A stretch of 62,640 nt of DNA from Acidobacteriota bacterium (GTDB lineage Bacteria > Acidobacteriota > Terriglobia > Terriglobales > Acidobacteriaceae), in contig QIAU01000193.1 of NCBI GenBank assembly GCA_003225055.1, forward strand, positions 1 through 62,640, written 5' to 3'. Numbering within the stretch: position 1 is the first letter of the stretch; each line of letters begins with the position of its first letter. The position numbers were made by a program, and so were the translations under genes. The notes below the pieces were generated by a model. It was given only the letters and a program-made list of their open reading frames with translations. It was not told the origin of the DNA and made no database searches. Shown here one piece after another: positions 24,980 through 33,876 of this stretch.

Positions 24980-26694
24980 CCCTTGTTTTCCGTAAACCCC
25001 TCGAAGGGATCGACCGTCCGCAAATGGAAGCGGACGTTGTCATTGTGGGTGGCGGTCCCGCAGGCATGGCCTGCGCCCTGCGCTTGTCGCAGCTCATCGA
25101 CGCGCACAACGCCAAACATCCCGACGCACAGCTAAGCAAAGAAAACATCTACGTATTGGAAAAGGCGCGTGAAATAGGCCAGCACTGTCTTTCTGGTGCA
25201 CTGCTCGACCCGCGCTCCATGCGCGAACTGCTGCCCGGTTTTGAAAAGGAAGCTCCCATCGATGCCGCAGTTAGCAAAGAAGGCGTTTATTTCCTCACCG
25301 AAAAAAGCAAGTTCAAGTTGCCTGTCACCCCGCCTACCCTGCGCGATCACGGTAACTATGTCATCTCGCTCAATAGATTCGTGAAATGGCTCGGTGGCAA
25401 GGTCGAAGAGACCGGCATCACGGTCTTTACCGGATTCGCAGGCTCAGAATTGCTCTTCGACGGCAATCGCGTCGCCGGCGTTCGCACCGACGACAAAGGC
25501 GTAGATAAGCGGAATCAGCAGAAATCGAATTTCGAGCCCGGCTACGACCTGAAAGCCAAGATCACAATCCTTGCCGAAGGCCCCTGCGGCTCGCTGACCA
25601 AACAACTCGTCGCCCGTTTCAATCTGGATATGGATCGCAATCCCCAGACTTACGGCGTAGGCGTCAAGGAGCTATGGGAAGTTCCGTCGGGCCGGATTGC
25701 CCAAGGCGAAGTGATCTACACCATGGGCTGGCCGCTGACCTCGAAAGAGTACGGCGGCGCCTGGATTTACGGCGGTAAGGACAACATTGCTTCTCTCGGT
25801 TTCGTGACCGGGCTCGACTATTCCGACCCTCGGGTCGACCCGCAGCGCGTCTTGCAGGTATTCAAGAAGCATCCTTTTGTGGCGCATTTGCTCGAGGGTG
25901 GCAAGATGATCCGCTACGGCGCAAAGTCGTTGCCGTATGGGGGCTGGTGGGCGATTCCCCCGGTATCAGGCGACGGCTGGATGATTCTCGGCGACTCGGC
26001 CGGTTTCCTGAACTCCGCCCGCCTGAAGGGAATCCACCTGGCAATCAAGAGCGGCATGCTCGCTGCGGAAACCGCCTGCGAAGCTTTCAAGAAGGGCGAC
26101 GTGTCAGCAGGGACTCTCAGTGATTTCCAGCGTCGCGTCGAGGCGAGCTGGATCAAGGAAGAGCTGTGGAAGGTTCGCAACTTCCATCAGGGCTTCGAGC
26201 GCGGCCTCTGGGCAGGCATGTTCCACGTCGGCTTGCAGCAGATCACGGGCGGACGCGGCCTATACAACCGCTATCCGGCCAAGCCCGGCTACCAGCACAT
26301 GCATAACCTGAGCGACTTGCCCAGAACCGGCGACGGCGAGGCTCATCTGCTCGGTCCCTACAAAGGCGATGGCAAGCTGACATTCGACAAGCTCACCGAC
26401 CTCTACCATTCCGGCACCAAGCACGAAGAAGATCAGCCCGCCCATCTGGTCATTCACGACACCAACATCTGCGAGCAACGCTGCATCAAGGAATTTGGCA
26501 GCCCCTGCCAGAACTTCTGCCCCGCCAACGTCTACGAGATGGTGGACGACAGCTCCGCCCCGAATGGCAAGCGCATCAGCCTGAACCCCTCCAACTGCGT
26601 GCACTGTAAGACTTGCGACATTCAGGATCCCTATCAGATCATTACCTGGGTTCCGCCCGAAGGTGGCGGCGGGCCGAATTACGACGGCATGTAG
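24976..26694 (+). CDS. electron transfer flavoprotein-ubiquinone oxidoreductase
   Basis: A 572-residue iron-sulfur flavoprotein that passes electrons from reduced ETF to the quinone pool at the membrane. It has the Rossmann FAD motif VVIVGGGPAGMACALRL (about residue 17), the mid-domain GAKSLPYGGWWAIPPVSGDG, a second FAD contact ILGDSAGFLNSARLKGIHLA, and at the C terminus the ferredoxin-like 4Fe-4S cysteines (CEQRCIKEFGSPCQNFCPAN and NCVHCKTCDIQDPYQIITW). The GTG start is not well supported; the ATG at 25024 lies directly before the FAD motif and is an alternative. It belongs functionally to the etf genes upstream. Confidence 0.95.
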   Translation: MTLVFRKPLEGIDRPQMEADVVIVGGGPAGMACALRLSQLIDAHNAKHPDAQLSKENIYVLEKAREIGQHCLSGALLDPRSMRELLPGFEKEAPIDAAVSKEGVYFLTEKSKFKLPVTPPTLRDHGNYVISLNRFVKWLGGKVEETGITVFTGFAGSELLFDGNRVAGVRTDDKGVDKRNQQKSNFEPGYDLKAKITILAEGPCGSLTKQLVARFNLDMDRNPQTYGVGVKELWEVPSGRIAQGEVIYTMGWPLTSKEYGGAWIYGGKDNIASLGFVTGLDYSDPRVDPQRVLQVFKKHPFVAHLLEGGKMIRYGAKSLPYGGWWAIPPVSGDGWMILGDSAGFLNSARLKGIHLAIKSGMLAAETACEAFKKGDVSAGTLSDFQRRVEASWIKEELWKVRNFHQGFERGLWAGMFHVGLQQITGGRGLYNRYPAKPGYQHMHNLSDLPRTGDGEAHLLGPYKGDGKLTFDKLTDLYHSGTKHEEDQPAHLVIHDTNICEQRCIKEFGSPCQNFCPANVYEMVDDSSAPNGKRISLNPSNCVHCKTCDIQDPYQIITWVPPEGGGGPNYDGM

Positions 26695-26808
26695 GCCTGG
26701 GACAGGCGAGGGCGGCTGAGCGGCTGTCCCACGTATTCCTCTGCTTGCCCTCAAGCGTATAATTCAGGTTCGGTTTCCGACCGCCGGAGCCTGTGGGCAT
26801 ACCCTGGT

Positions 26809-26932
26809 CACGGCGGCGAGGGTGAGCAACTGACAGATCAAGCTGCCGCCCGAGGGTACAGGTGGAAACGCCTGCGCCTCCCGTGCTTGGCGAGGAGCAC
26901 TTGGAAAGGAGACATCCGCACGCCCTGCCGTG
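26809..26932 (+). ncRNA. structured leader RNA upstream of moaA, possible Moco-type riboswitch
   Basis: The region folds by eye into a closed domain. CACGGC (26809-26814) pairs with GCCGTG (26927-26932), and AGGGTG (26819-26824) pairs with CGCCCT (26921-26926), giving a 12-bp closing helix with a 4-base bulge. Inside are CAGGTG-GAAA-CGCCTG (26859-26874), a stem with a GNRA tetraloop, and GTGCT/AGCAC (26883-26900). The domain ends 110 bases before moaA. Moco-responsive RNAs are known in front of moaA in other bacteria; this is the best hypothesis, but I could not match the family consensus. The region is also open in one minus frame, which looks accidental. Confidence 0.5.
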
Positions 26933-27042
26933 TCGCCTTCCCCTTCTCGCGAATTAGCACTTAGGAATTGATACGGGGCATTTAGCCGCCAGAGTTCGTG
27001 ATGACCTGGCATCGCTTTTCAGGGGCTAACTGCTAACTGCCA

Positions 27043-28035
27043 ATGGCTGCCCTCATTGACAAACACGGCCGCCCGATCACCGATCTCCGGATCGCCATTA
27101 CCGACCATTGCAATTACAAGTGTGTCTACTGCCGCACGGGCAATGACGGGGCCATGTACGCCGACCTGCCCTTTTCCGACTACCTGCGCATGGCGCGCCT
27201 GTTCGCAGGCCTGGGAATCAAGAAAATTCGCATTACAGGAGGAGAACCGCTTCTCCGCCGCGGTGTCGTTGAGTTTGTCCGCGAGCTATCGAAGTTGCAC
27301 ACTGTGGACGGCGAGCCTCTGGACCTGGCCATAACGACCAACGGCCATCTTTTGGCCGAAATGGCGCAGCCACTGAAAGATGCCGGCTTACGCCGCATCA
27401 CCGTCAGCATGGATGCCGTCGATCCTGATCGCTTTCGACGCATCACGCGCGTACCTAACGGATTCGCCTGTGTGCTGGCGGGGATTCGCGCCGCCAAGCG
27501 CGCCGCCCTGGCTCCAGTGAAGGTCAACTGCGTCCTGATGCGCGGCTTCAACGAAGATCAGATCATCCCCTTCGGCAGGTTTGCCCGGGAAGAAGGCGTA
27601 GTGCTGCGCTTCATCGAATTCATGCCCTTGGAAGAAGACCGGGTCTGGTCCCCCAACATAGTGGTCACGCTCGATGAAATTCTGCGCCGCATGGCCGAGT
27701 ACCGGCCGCTGGTGGAAATTCCGCATGATCGTAGCGAAACCGCGCGCCGCTACAGGTTTGACGACGGCATCGGCGAGATTGGCATCATCGCCCCAGTATC
27801 CCACCCCTTCTGCAGCCACTGCAGCCGCCTTCGCATCACTTCCGACGGCAAGATCCGTACCTGCCTGTTTTCTGTTTGGGACCACGATCTGCACGAACTG
27901 ATGCGCCGCGGAGCCTCGGACGAGGAACTCGTTGCCTTCATATACAGCGTAGTAGATCGCAAAGAAGCTCGCCACCACATCGGAGAGCCCGATTTCGTAC
28001 CACCTTCCCGCACCATGGTCCACATTGGTGGATAG
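27043..28035 (+). CDS. moaA: GTP 3',8-cyclase (molybdenum cofactor biosynthesis protein A)
   Basis: A 330-residue radical-SAM enzyme for the first step of molybdenum cofactor synthesis, turning GTP into 3',8-cyclo-7,8-dihydro-GTP. The N-terminal cluster is Cys23-x3-Cys27-x2-Cys30 (CNYKCVYC), followed by the SAM-binding ITGGEPLLRRGVVEF. The C-terminal cluster lies in PFCSHCSRLRITSDGKIRTC. The C terminus ends IGG rather than the usual GG tail followed by a stop in some homologues, which agrees with the family's conserved C-terminal Gly-Gly. It is preceded by a structured leader and stands alone; no moaC or moeA is in the window. Confidence 0.95.
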   Translation: MAALIDKHGRPITDLRIAITDHCNYKCVYCRTGNDGAMYADLPFSDYLRMARLFAGLGIKKIRITGGEPLLRRGVVEFVRELSKLHTVDGEPLDLAITTNGHLLAEMAQPLKDAGLRRITVSMDAVDPDRFRRITRVPNGFACVLAGIRAAKRAALAPVKVNCVLMRGFNEDQIIPFGRFAREEGVVLRFIEFMPLEEDRVWSPNIVVTLDEILRRMAEYRPLVEIPHDRSETARRYRFDDGIGEIGIIAPVSHPFCSHCSRLRITSDGKIRTCLFSVWDHDLHELMRRGASDEELVAFIYSVVDRKEARHHIGEPDFVPPSRTMVHIGG

Positions 28036-28113
28036 GGCCGTGTGAGGACGGCGAGAGCCTGAAGTTCCTAACGCCTAACGCCGGGAGCCCTTCACTGCCG
28101 CAACTGTGCGTAT

Positions 28114-28142
28114 GTGGAGACGGGTCTCGGACCCGCCTCCAC
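28114..28142. repeat. GC-rich hairpin after moaA (REP-like)
   Basis: GTGGAGACGGGTC and GACCCGCCTCCAC form a 13-position stem with one A-C mismatch and a 3-base loop. It lies 78 bases after the moaA stop and has no U-run, so it may serve as an mRNA 3' end barrier. It belongs to the same repeat family as the hairpins at 19042 and 62106. Confidence 0.6.
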
Positions 28143-28273
28143 GCTTGCACCGGCGTCCAGCCGCGTGCACAATATACGGGTGCTCCAGTCACAAGCGGCT
28201 TGCGATGGTACGGACAAGAAATTCCGGCCAGCGGGCATCCTGGTGCATCTAAGGTAAGGAAAGAAACAGCTGT

Positions 28274-28376
28274 CAGCTTCAACATCCCCGTAGGTTGGGC
28301 GCACAAAGCGCGGTGAACCTACTGGAGCCGGCAGGGCTTTCAACAACCCCGTTCCGGGCGGCCGAGAAAATGGGCC
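28274..28376 (+). promoter_or_regulatory. tandem NAD+-I riboswitch (nadA motif)
   Basis: Two copies of the nadA-motif aptamer stand in series before nadA. Domain I (28274-28330) shows GCTTCAACATCCCCGTAGG, the helix GTAGGTT (28290-28296)/AACCTAC (28316-28322), an inner GCGC-acaaa-GCGC hairpin, and the closing CTGGAGCC. Domain II (28334-28376) repeats it as GGCTTTCAACAACCCCGTT and closes with GGGCC, which directly follows the ATG at 28370. This matches the published nadA motif, an Acidobacteria-restricted RNA that binds NAD+ or its ADP part. Because the start codon lies in the 3' strand of domain II, ligand binding should block translation of the NAD+ biosynthesis gene. Confidence 0.93.
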
Positions 28377-29524
28377 ATACCGCCGCGGAACTGAAAGCGA
28401 GATACAGCTTGGCTACTCGACCAACCATCTGCTCTCTGGACAATTATCTTGTCCTGCCTGATCACTCGCTGGACGACCGCATCCTTGCTGCCAGAGAAGC
28501 CCTGGGCCGCGATGCCGTAATCCTCGGTCATCACTATCAACGCGATGAAGTGATTCGTTTCGCCGATTTTCGTGGCGATTCTTACCGGCTTTCGCAAGAG
28601 GCTGCCCGCGCCGCAGGCAAGTACATCATCTTCTGCGGCGTGTATTTCATGGCGGAAAGCGCCGACATCCTCAGCCGTCCCGGCCAGGTGACCATTCTCC
28701 CCGACCTGAACGCCGGCTGCTCAATGGCCGACATGGCCGAAATCACCCAGGTAGAAGACTGCTGGGAGCAACTGATCGCCGCCGGCTTAACCAGCGACAA
28801 AGGCGAGGGCATTACTCCGATCACCTACATGAATTCCAGCGCCGCCATTAAAGCATTTTGTGGCGAGCGCGGCGGCCTGGTCTGTACCTCCTCCAATTGC
28901 GCAGGCGCATTTAAGTGGGCATTTGCCAAGGCTCCCAAAGTCCTTTTCCTGCCCGACCAGCACCTCGGCCGCAACACTGCCTGCAACATGGGAATTCCGC
29001 TGAACGAGATGGCCGTATGGGATCCGTACATGCGCCACGGGGGTGTCACGCCGGAGCGACTGCGTGCCGCGCGCGTCGTCCTCTGGAAAGGCCACTGCTC
29101 GGTGCACCAGCGATTTTTGCCCGAACATGTGGATGCGGTCCGCGGGAAGTATCCTGGAGTCCGCGTGATCGTTCATCCGGAATGCCGCTGGGAAGTCTGC
29201 CGGAAGGCCGACGGCATCGGCTCGACCGACAAGCTGATCCAGATGATTCGCGAGGCTCCGTCAGGCACGAGCTTTGCCGTGGGAACTGAAATTCACCTGG
29301 TGAACCGCATGGGCAAGGAGTTCGCAGCGGACGGCAAGAAAGTCATTACCCTGGATGACTCCGGCTGCCTCTGCACCACCATGTTCCGCATTTCCCCCCA
29401 GCACTTGTGCTGGGCGCTGGAAAACCTGGTGGAGGGCAATATCGTCAATCAGATCAAGGTCAGAGACGACGTGAAGTTTTGGGCTCGCGCGGCGTTGGAT
29501 CGGATGCTGGAAATTCAGCGCTGA
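28370..29524 (+). CDS. nadA: quinolinate synthase
   Basis: A 384-residue 4Fe-4S enzyme that condenses iminoaspartate with dihydroxyacetone phosphate to quinolinate in de novo NAD+ synthesis. It shows ILGHHYQRDEVIRFADFRGD, the first cluster cysteine in IIFCGVYFMAESADIL, the second in VCTSSNCAGAF, and the third near DDSGCLCTTMFR, together with HPECRWEV. The frame extends upstream to 28295, but that part belongs to the riboswitch; the ATG at 28370 lies at the end of its second domain and is the start expected for translational control. nadB and nadC are not in the window. Confidence 0.95.
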   Translation: MGHTAAELKARYSLATRPTICSLDNYLVLPDHSLDDRILAAREALGRDAVILGHHYQRDEVIRFADFRGDSYRLSQEAARAAGKYIIFCGVYFMAESADILSRPGQVTILPDLNAGCSMADMAEITQVEDCWEQLIAAGLTSDKGEGITPITYMNSSAAIKAFCGERGGLVCTSSNCAGAFKWAFAKAPKVLFLPDQHLGRNTACNMGIPLNEMAVWDPYMRHGGVTPERLRAARVVLWKGHCSVHQRFLPEHVDAVRGKYPGVRVIVHPECRWEVCRKADGIGSTDKLIQMIREAPSGTSFAVGTEIHLVNRMGKEFAADGKKVITLDDSGCLCTTMFRISPQHLCWALENLVEGNIVNQIKVRDDVKFWARAALDRMLEIQR

Positions 29525-29680
29525 ATTCCCAATTGATTGCCAATTTCCGATCTGAGTCTCCGAAATCGACACTCGGCAATTGAAAATTGGCGATTTTAGA
29601 AAGTGAGGTAACCGGCCCCCTGGTTCCTTTCGGCACCTCACGGTTAGTCGGGAATGATTTAGAATGCTTCTATATCCAAT

Positions 29681-30118
29681 ATGTCCACTCGAACTTTTAC
29701 CCTGGAAGAAGCTCAGGCCCTTCTGCCTGTACTGGAATCCCTGTTACGCACCGCCATTAAAGGCAAGAAACTGATCGAGCAGGTCGACGCCGAGATGCAG
29801 GAGACCGCCCACAAGGTATTTCTCAAGGGCGGAATGTTGCTCGATGTGGTGCATCTGGCCCGACGCAAAGCGGAACGAGAAAAGGCCCTGCAGCGCGTCA
29901 AAGACGCTCTCGCCGAGATTGATGCCACCGGAGTCCAGGTGAAAGACCTCGACATGGGCCTGCTGGATTTCCCCTGCCGCGTCGAGGGCGAGATAGTCCT
30001 GCTCTGCTGGAGGCTGGGAGAAAAGGGCATCGGCCATTGGCACGGTACCGAAGAAGGTTACGCCGGCCGTAAGCCGATTGATGAGCGAATTGTGAAAGCC
30101 GGGAAGAAGAAGAATTAG
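29681..30118 (+). CDS. DUF2203 family protein
   Basis: A 145-residue protein of the DUF2203 family. It starts with RTFTLEEAQALLPVLESLL, continues with a long helical region (about 20-75), and ends with the family's conserved block GEIVLLCWRLGEKGIGHWHG followed by GYAGRKPI. No function is established for the family. It is on the same strand as nadA but 156 bases away with a separate spacer, so co-transcription is uncertain. Confidence 0.85.
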   Translation: MSTRTFTLEEAQALLPVLESLLRTAIKGKKLIEQVDAEMQETAHKVFLKGGMLLDVVHLARRKAEREKALQRVKDALAEIDATGVQVKDLDMGLLDFPCRVEGEIVLLCWRLGEKGIGHWHGTEEGYAGRKPIDERIVKAGKKKN

Positions 30119-30267
30119 TTGTCAAGTTCCCGGTTTTCACTTCCTATTACAGTTCTCGCTTCTCGCTTTCCAGTTTCCCGTTCCGAGTCTCAGCAGCTTT
30201 CTCGACATCTACCCTTTAGTCCGGAGTTCTGGAACTTCGCTTTAGTCAAGCTGCAACGAGAACTAAC

Positions 30268-31728
30268 CTAGGGCTGTCCCCCCCGATTCCAATGCGGAGC
30301 AAACGCCGAATTCACCAGCCACAAAACCGGCTTCAGCATGGAGTGGATAGCCTCATTCATGTGCTTGAAGTCAATGTGCGCCAGGTCATCGCTGGGCTGG
30401 TGGTAATCGCCGTGCAGTCCGTAGCTTGACACCGTTTGCGCCACCACGCCCTTCTTTGCGAACACGTAGTTATCAGATCGCCGGAAAAAGCCCTGGTCCG
30501 GGTGCGGATCAGCTACCAGGTGAGCCCCATGCCGTGCAAGCTCCGGCCCCAGGTTGGAGCGCTCCCATCCGGTTAGCCACAACGTATCTTCCGCTACCGC
30601 AGGGTCGGCCCGCCCAATCATCTCGAACTCCAGGCAGGCCGAAATATCGTGCAATGGCACCGGCAGATGTTCCCGGAAATAAGTAGACCCCAGCCCTCCG
30701 GTTTCCTCACTGCCAAAAAGCGCGAAGATCACCGTACGCCGCGGTTTCGGTTGCGACGCCAGCACCCGTGCCAATTCCAGTACAGCGGTCGCACCGGAGG
30801 CATCATCATCGGCGCCGTTGTAGATGTCATCGCCATTCACCGGCGCTCCGACCCCGAGGTGATCGAGATGCGCTGTCAGCAACACCACAGCATGCTGCTG
30901 CGAGGAATCCGTCCCGCTGATCTCACCCACTGCATTCCACGTATGGCTCTTCTCCACCGGGCCTGCTGTGGCTTTCATCTCAATGGTCGTCCCATCCGGC
31001 AAGTCACTCAGCACAGCCCCCGCCTCGCGGCTTACCGCGAAAGCGCTAAATTGCGGGCCCATGTCGGATCTGTCGGCGCCCTCAATTTGGACGGGCAACT
31101 CGGGCAACCTACTTCCCATCGGCTCCCAACGCAGGCGCAGCCGGGAGGATTCCGGGACAAGGACGGCCAAGGCTCCCTGGGAACCAATGCGGAGCTGCTC
31201 CCGGCGTATCTTGTCTTCGTGGGGCGCGGTGAGGAACACCACGCCCCCGGACTGGACGCGTTGATTTTCTCCCTTCGCCAGGTCGATCTTCTGTAGCGGA
31301 CCGGAAAAGCTGGGATTTGCCAAGTAGAGCGCGAGGATCTCTTTGCCGTGAGTCCACGCGACTTCTCGCTCAGCAGGTCCAGAAGTGTGAAACTTCAATT
31401 GCGGAGCGCTCGTCAATTTCTGACGAAGCAAGGTCGCGCGTTGGAGGTAAGTACCATCATCCCCCGCCGGAGCCACTCCATACTGCTCCAATTCCGAAGC
31501 GATATAGGTGGCCGCCACCAATTCGTCCGGAGTCCCGCTGCCGCGCCCGCGCAGAGCGTCCGATGCCAGAAAGTCCATGTGCGCGTGGACACAGGGTGCG
31601 CACATCTGCAGGCCCGTCAACGTGCTCTGCGCCCGCGTAGTCTTTGCGGCCTGCCCATCTGCGATTACGACCAAGGCGCAGACCAGGGCGCCTAGCCGAA
31701 TGTAATTAGCGACCGATGCCCGAATCAT
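30268..31728 (-). CDS. M28-family metallopeptidase, secreted
   Basis: A 486-residue aminopeptidase-type zinc protease. A signal sequence is seen at residues 1-30 (IRLGALVCALVVIADGQA), followed by MDFLASDALRGRGSGTPDE, a PA-like insert (about 120-260), and the M28 catalytic core with metal ligands in TAHLDHLGVG, NGADDDASGATAVLELAR, FGSEETGGLGS, FEMIGRAD and YGLHGDYHQPSDD. All the expected ligands appear present. The frame is open upstream to 32145, but the ATG at 31728 directly precedes the signal peptide. It probably digests peptides in the periplasm or outside the cell. The upstream spacer also carries the divergent lipoprotein gene. Confidence 0.9.
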   Translation of the reverse strand: MIRASVANYIRLGALVCALVVIADGQAAKTTRAQSTLTGLQMCAPCVHAHMDFLASDALRGRGSGTPDELVAATYIASELEQYGVAPAGDDGTYLQRATLLRQKLTSAPQLKFHTSGPAEREVAWTHGKEILALYLANPSFSGPLQKIDLAKGENQRVQSGGVVFLTAPHEDKIRREQLRIGSQGALAVLVPESSRLRLRWEPMGSRLPELPVQIEGADRSDMGPQFSAFAVSREAGAVLSDLPDGTTIEMKATAGPVEKSHTWNAVGEISGTDSSQQHAVVLLTAHLDHLGVGAPVNGDDIYNGADDDASGATAVLELARVLASQPKPRRTVIFALFGSEETGGLGSTYFREHLPVPLHDISACLEFEMIGRADPAVAEDTLWLTGWERSNLGPELARHGAHLVADPHPDQGFFRRSDNYVFAKKGVVAQTVSSYGLHGDYHQPSDDLAHIDFKHMNEAIHSMLKPVLWLVNSAFAPHWNRGGQP

Positions 31729-31944
31729 GAAATATACGATGCGGGAATTATAGGTGCCCGAGAGACACGTGGTTGCCGCATTCCCAAAGAAACGCGCAAG
31801 TTCGCCCCGGGTCAGCGTTCGAGTAAGGAGGACCTGGAAAGGACTCTGGACCGCAAAGAGCCACTCACCTTCTGCTACAATCGGCACTATGCCGGTAGTG
31901 GATCGCCTTGTGCAAGTGTGGGTTCCCTGAGGCCTCCTAAAATC

Positions 31945-32604
31945 ATGTTGACTGCCAAGCGGAAGTTGTTGCTGCTGACTAGTTTCACGCTCCTCATGAG
32001 TCTGGGGTGGGCGGGCTGCCACGGTTTCTTTGTGAAACCGACGCTCACCGGCATTACCGTGACCACTCTGCAGGCCACTAACCTGCCGACCCAGGGCAGC
32101 ACCATCCAACTCATGGCGACCGGGGCCTATGATGACGGCAGCCACAAAAACCTCTCAGGCGTCGCCACCTGGAGTAAGACCGATCCGCAAAATCTAGTGA
32201 CGCTGAGCACCTCGTCACCGGGACTGGTGACCGCCAACGCTGCTCCCAACCCCGGTGTGCAGGTCACGATTCAAGCCGCGGCCCAGTCGTCAAACGGCAG
32301 CGTAGTATCCGGAACCATCACGCTTACAGTTGGGCAGTCTTCAACTCTTACGATTAGTTCCAGCCGGGGATCGACAATCAGCTTGTCCGGAGCCGGAGGA
32401 GCTGGGGCAACAGTGACTTTCAGCGCTACTCTGAACGGCACCGATGTCACGAATTCGACGACGTTTACTTCCAGCAGCCCTTCGGTCATCGCGATTACCA
32501 CCGGCAGTACCGGCACTCTACAAGCGACGGGTACGACGACCATTACCGGCTCGGATTCTAGCAACGGGGCCAGCGGGACACTGCAGATCACCGTCAATCC
32601 TTAA
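31945..32604 (+). CDS. Ig-like domain lipoprotein
   Basis: A 219-residue exported protein with lipoprotein signal (lipobox WAGC near residue 25) and two BIG2/Ig-like repeats (LTGITVTTLQATNLPTQGST ... ATWSKTDPQN..., then LTISSSRGSTISLSGAGGAG ... STTFTSSSPSVIAITTGST). The composition is rich in Ser, Thr and Gly, as in surface proteins. It resembles the lipoprotein at 20546-21211 in plan but lacks the C-terminal Cys-containing repeat. It is divergent from the M28 peptidase. Role unknown. Confidence 0.75.
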   Translation: MLTAKRKLLLLTSFTLLMSLGWAGCHGFFVKPTLTGITVTTLQATNLPTQGSTIQLMATGAYDDGSHKNLSGVATWSKTDPQNLVTLSTSSPGLVTANAAPNPGVQVTIQAAAQSSNGSVVSGTITLTVGQSSTLTISSSRGSTISLSGAGGAGATVTFSATLNGTDVTNSTTFTSSSPSVIAITTGSTGTLQATGTTTITGSDSSNGASGTLQITVNP

Positions 32605-32761
32605 GGCTCGCTCTTCTTCGATGAGGGCATCTTCCAAGACAGGAAGGTGCCTGTCTCCACTTAGGAGACTGTCCAGTTCGTTCCAGGTCGTTTTCGCTTC
32701 CTCTAATCCAAACGGTATCATCTGAGGTTGACCTCTTCGTTCGTGATCCGGTGAACTGGCA

Positions 32762-33735
32762 ATGACTGAGATTCGCTGCATTGGCATCTGCCCCCGCGGG
32801 GGCGACGCTTCTGGCCTCAACGCCGTCATTCGGGCTGCGGTCAAATCCGCCATTCTCAAATATCACTGGAAAGCCATCGGCATCCCCGACGGCTTCGACG
32901 GACTGATCTGGCCCGAGCGTTCCCACGAACTTACTCTCAAGGATGTCAGCGCATTTGGCCCCGGGGCGGAACCATCATGGGCACGACGAATCCCGGCAAT
33001 CCCTTCAAGTACAAGACCGTCGAGAACGGCCGCGAATTCGTAAAACGTTTCCGATCAGATGATCGCCAACACGCGCAATCTCGGCATTGACGCCATCATC
33101 ACCATTGGCGGTGACGGCTCGCAAAAAATCGCCCTCGAGCTCCCGCGCGGAAAGGCATGAAGCTGGTGGGAGTTCCTAAGACCATCGCCAACGATCTGTC
33201 CGCCACCGACGTGACCTTTGGCTTCGATACCGCCGTGCACACCGCCAGCGACGCGATCGACAAAATCCACACCAGCCGCCGAATCGCACCGCCGCGTGAT
33301 GGCTATCGAGGTATGGGACGAGACGCCGGCTGGTCGCTCTTGAGGCCGGTATTGCTGGCGGCGCGCACGTCATCCTGATCCCCAAGATTCCCTTCACCAT
33401 TCAAAAGGTTTGCGACTACGCGGCCGCCCGCGAACAATATGGCAAGCGCTTCACCATCGTAGTGGTAGCGGAAGGACCCAAACTGCCGCCCGAGCGCACG
33501 CCGCATCCAGCGCGCCGGCTCACCGTCGCCCTATGACCGTGTTCTCGCCACCCGCTTTGGCGTGAAGGCTCTCGGTCTGATTGCCCAAAACGCATTCGGC
33601 GAAATGATATGCCTCCGCGGAGAAACTGTTTGCACGGTGGACATCGCCGGCGCTGTCGGCCGCCTGAAAACCGGCGACCCTAACGGCGAGCTGGTGCGCA
33701 CAGCGCGAACGGTTGGCATCTGCTTCGGAGACTGA
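32762..33735 (+). pseudogene. pfkA: 6-phosphofructokinase gene, multiply frameshifted
   Basis: The N terminus MTEIRCIGICPRGGDASGLN followed by AVIRAAVKSAIL is that of ATP-dependent 6-phosphofructokinase, with the P-loop-like GICTGGGD changed to GICPRGGD. About 60 codons later the frame is lost, and the remaining conserved blocks occur in other frames: NTRNLGIDAIITIGGDGSQK, GMKLVGVPKTIANDLSATDV with TFGFDTAVHTASDAIDKIHT, HVILIPKIPFTIQKVCDYAA, FTIVVVAEGPKLPP, and a C-terminal GVKALGLIAQNAFGEM. At least five frame changes are needed up to the stop at 33735. The gene is beyond repair by one or two corrections, so it is a true pseudogene unless the assembly is locally poor. Confidence 0.85.
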
Positions 33736-33876
33736 AGTGGTCAGTGGCCCGTGGTCAGCGGTCAGTGGGAGAAACAAGTCCTCCGGAGACGGATCTTATT
33801 TCTGATTTGACCTCTGATCTCACATTGTTCGGTTCCTAAAGGCAGAACCCGGCATCCTCACTGCTGACCACTGACT

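Noticed and set aside
26764-27012. 82-codon minus-strand open frame upstream of moaA
   Set aside because: It lies exactly over the structured RNA; composition is unremarkable and no Shine-Dalgarno is seen, so the RNA explanation fits better.
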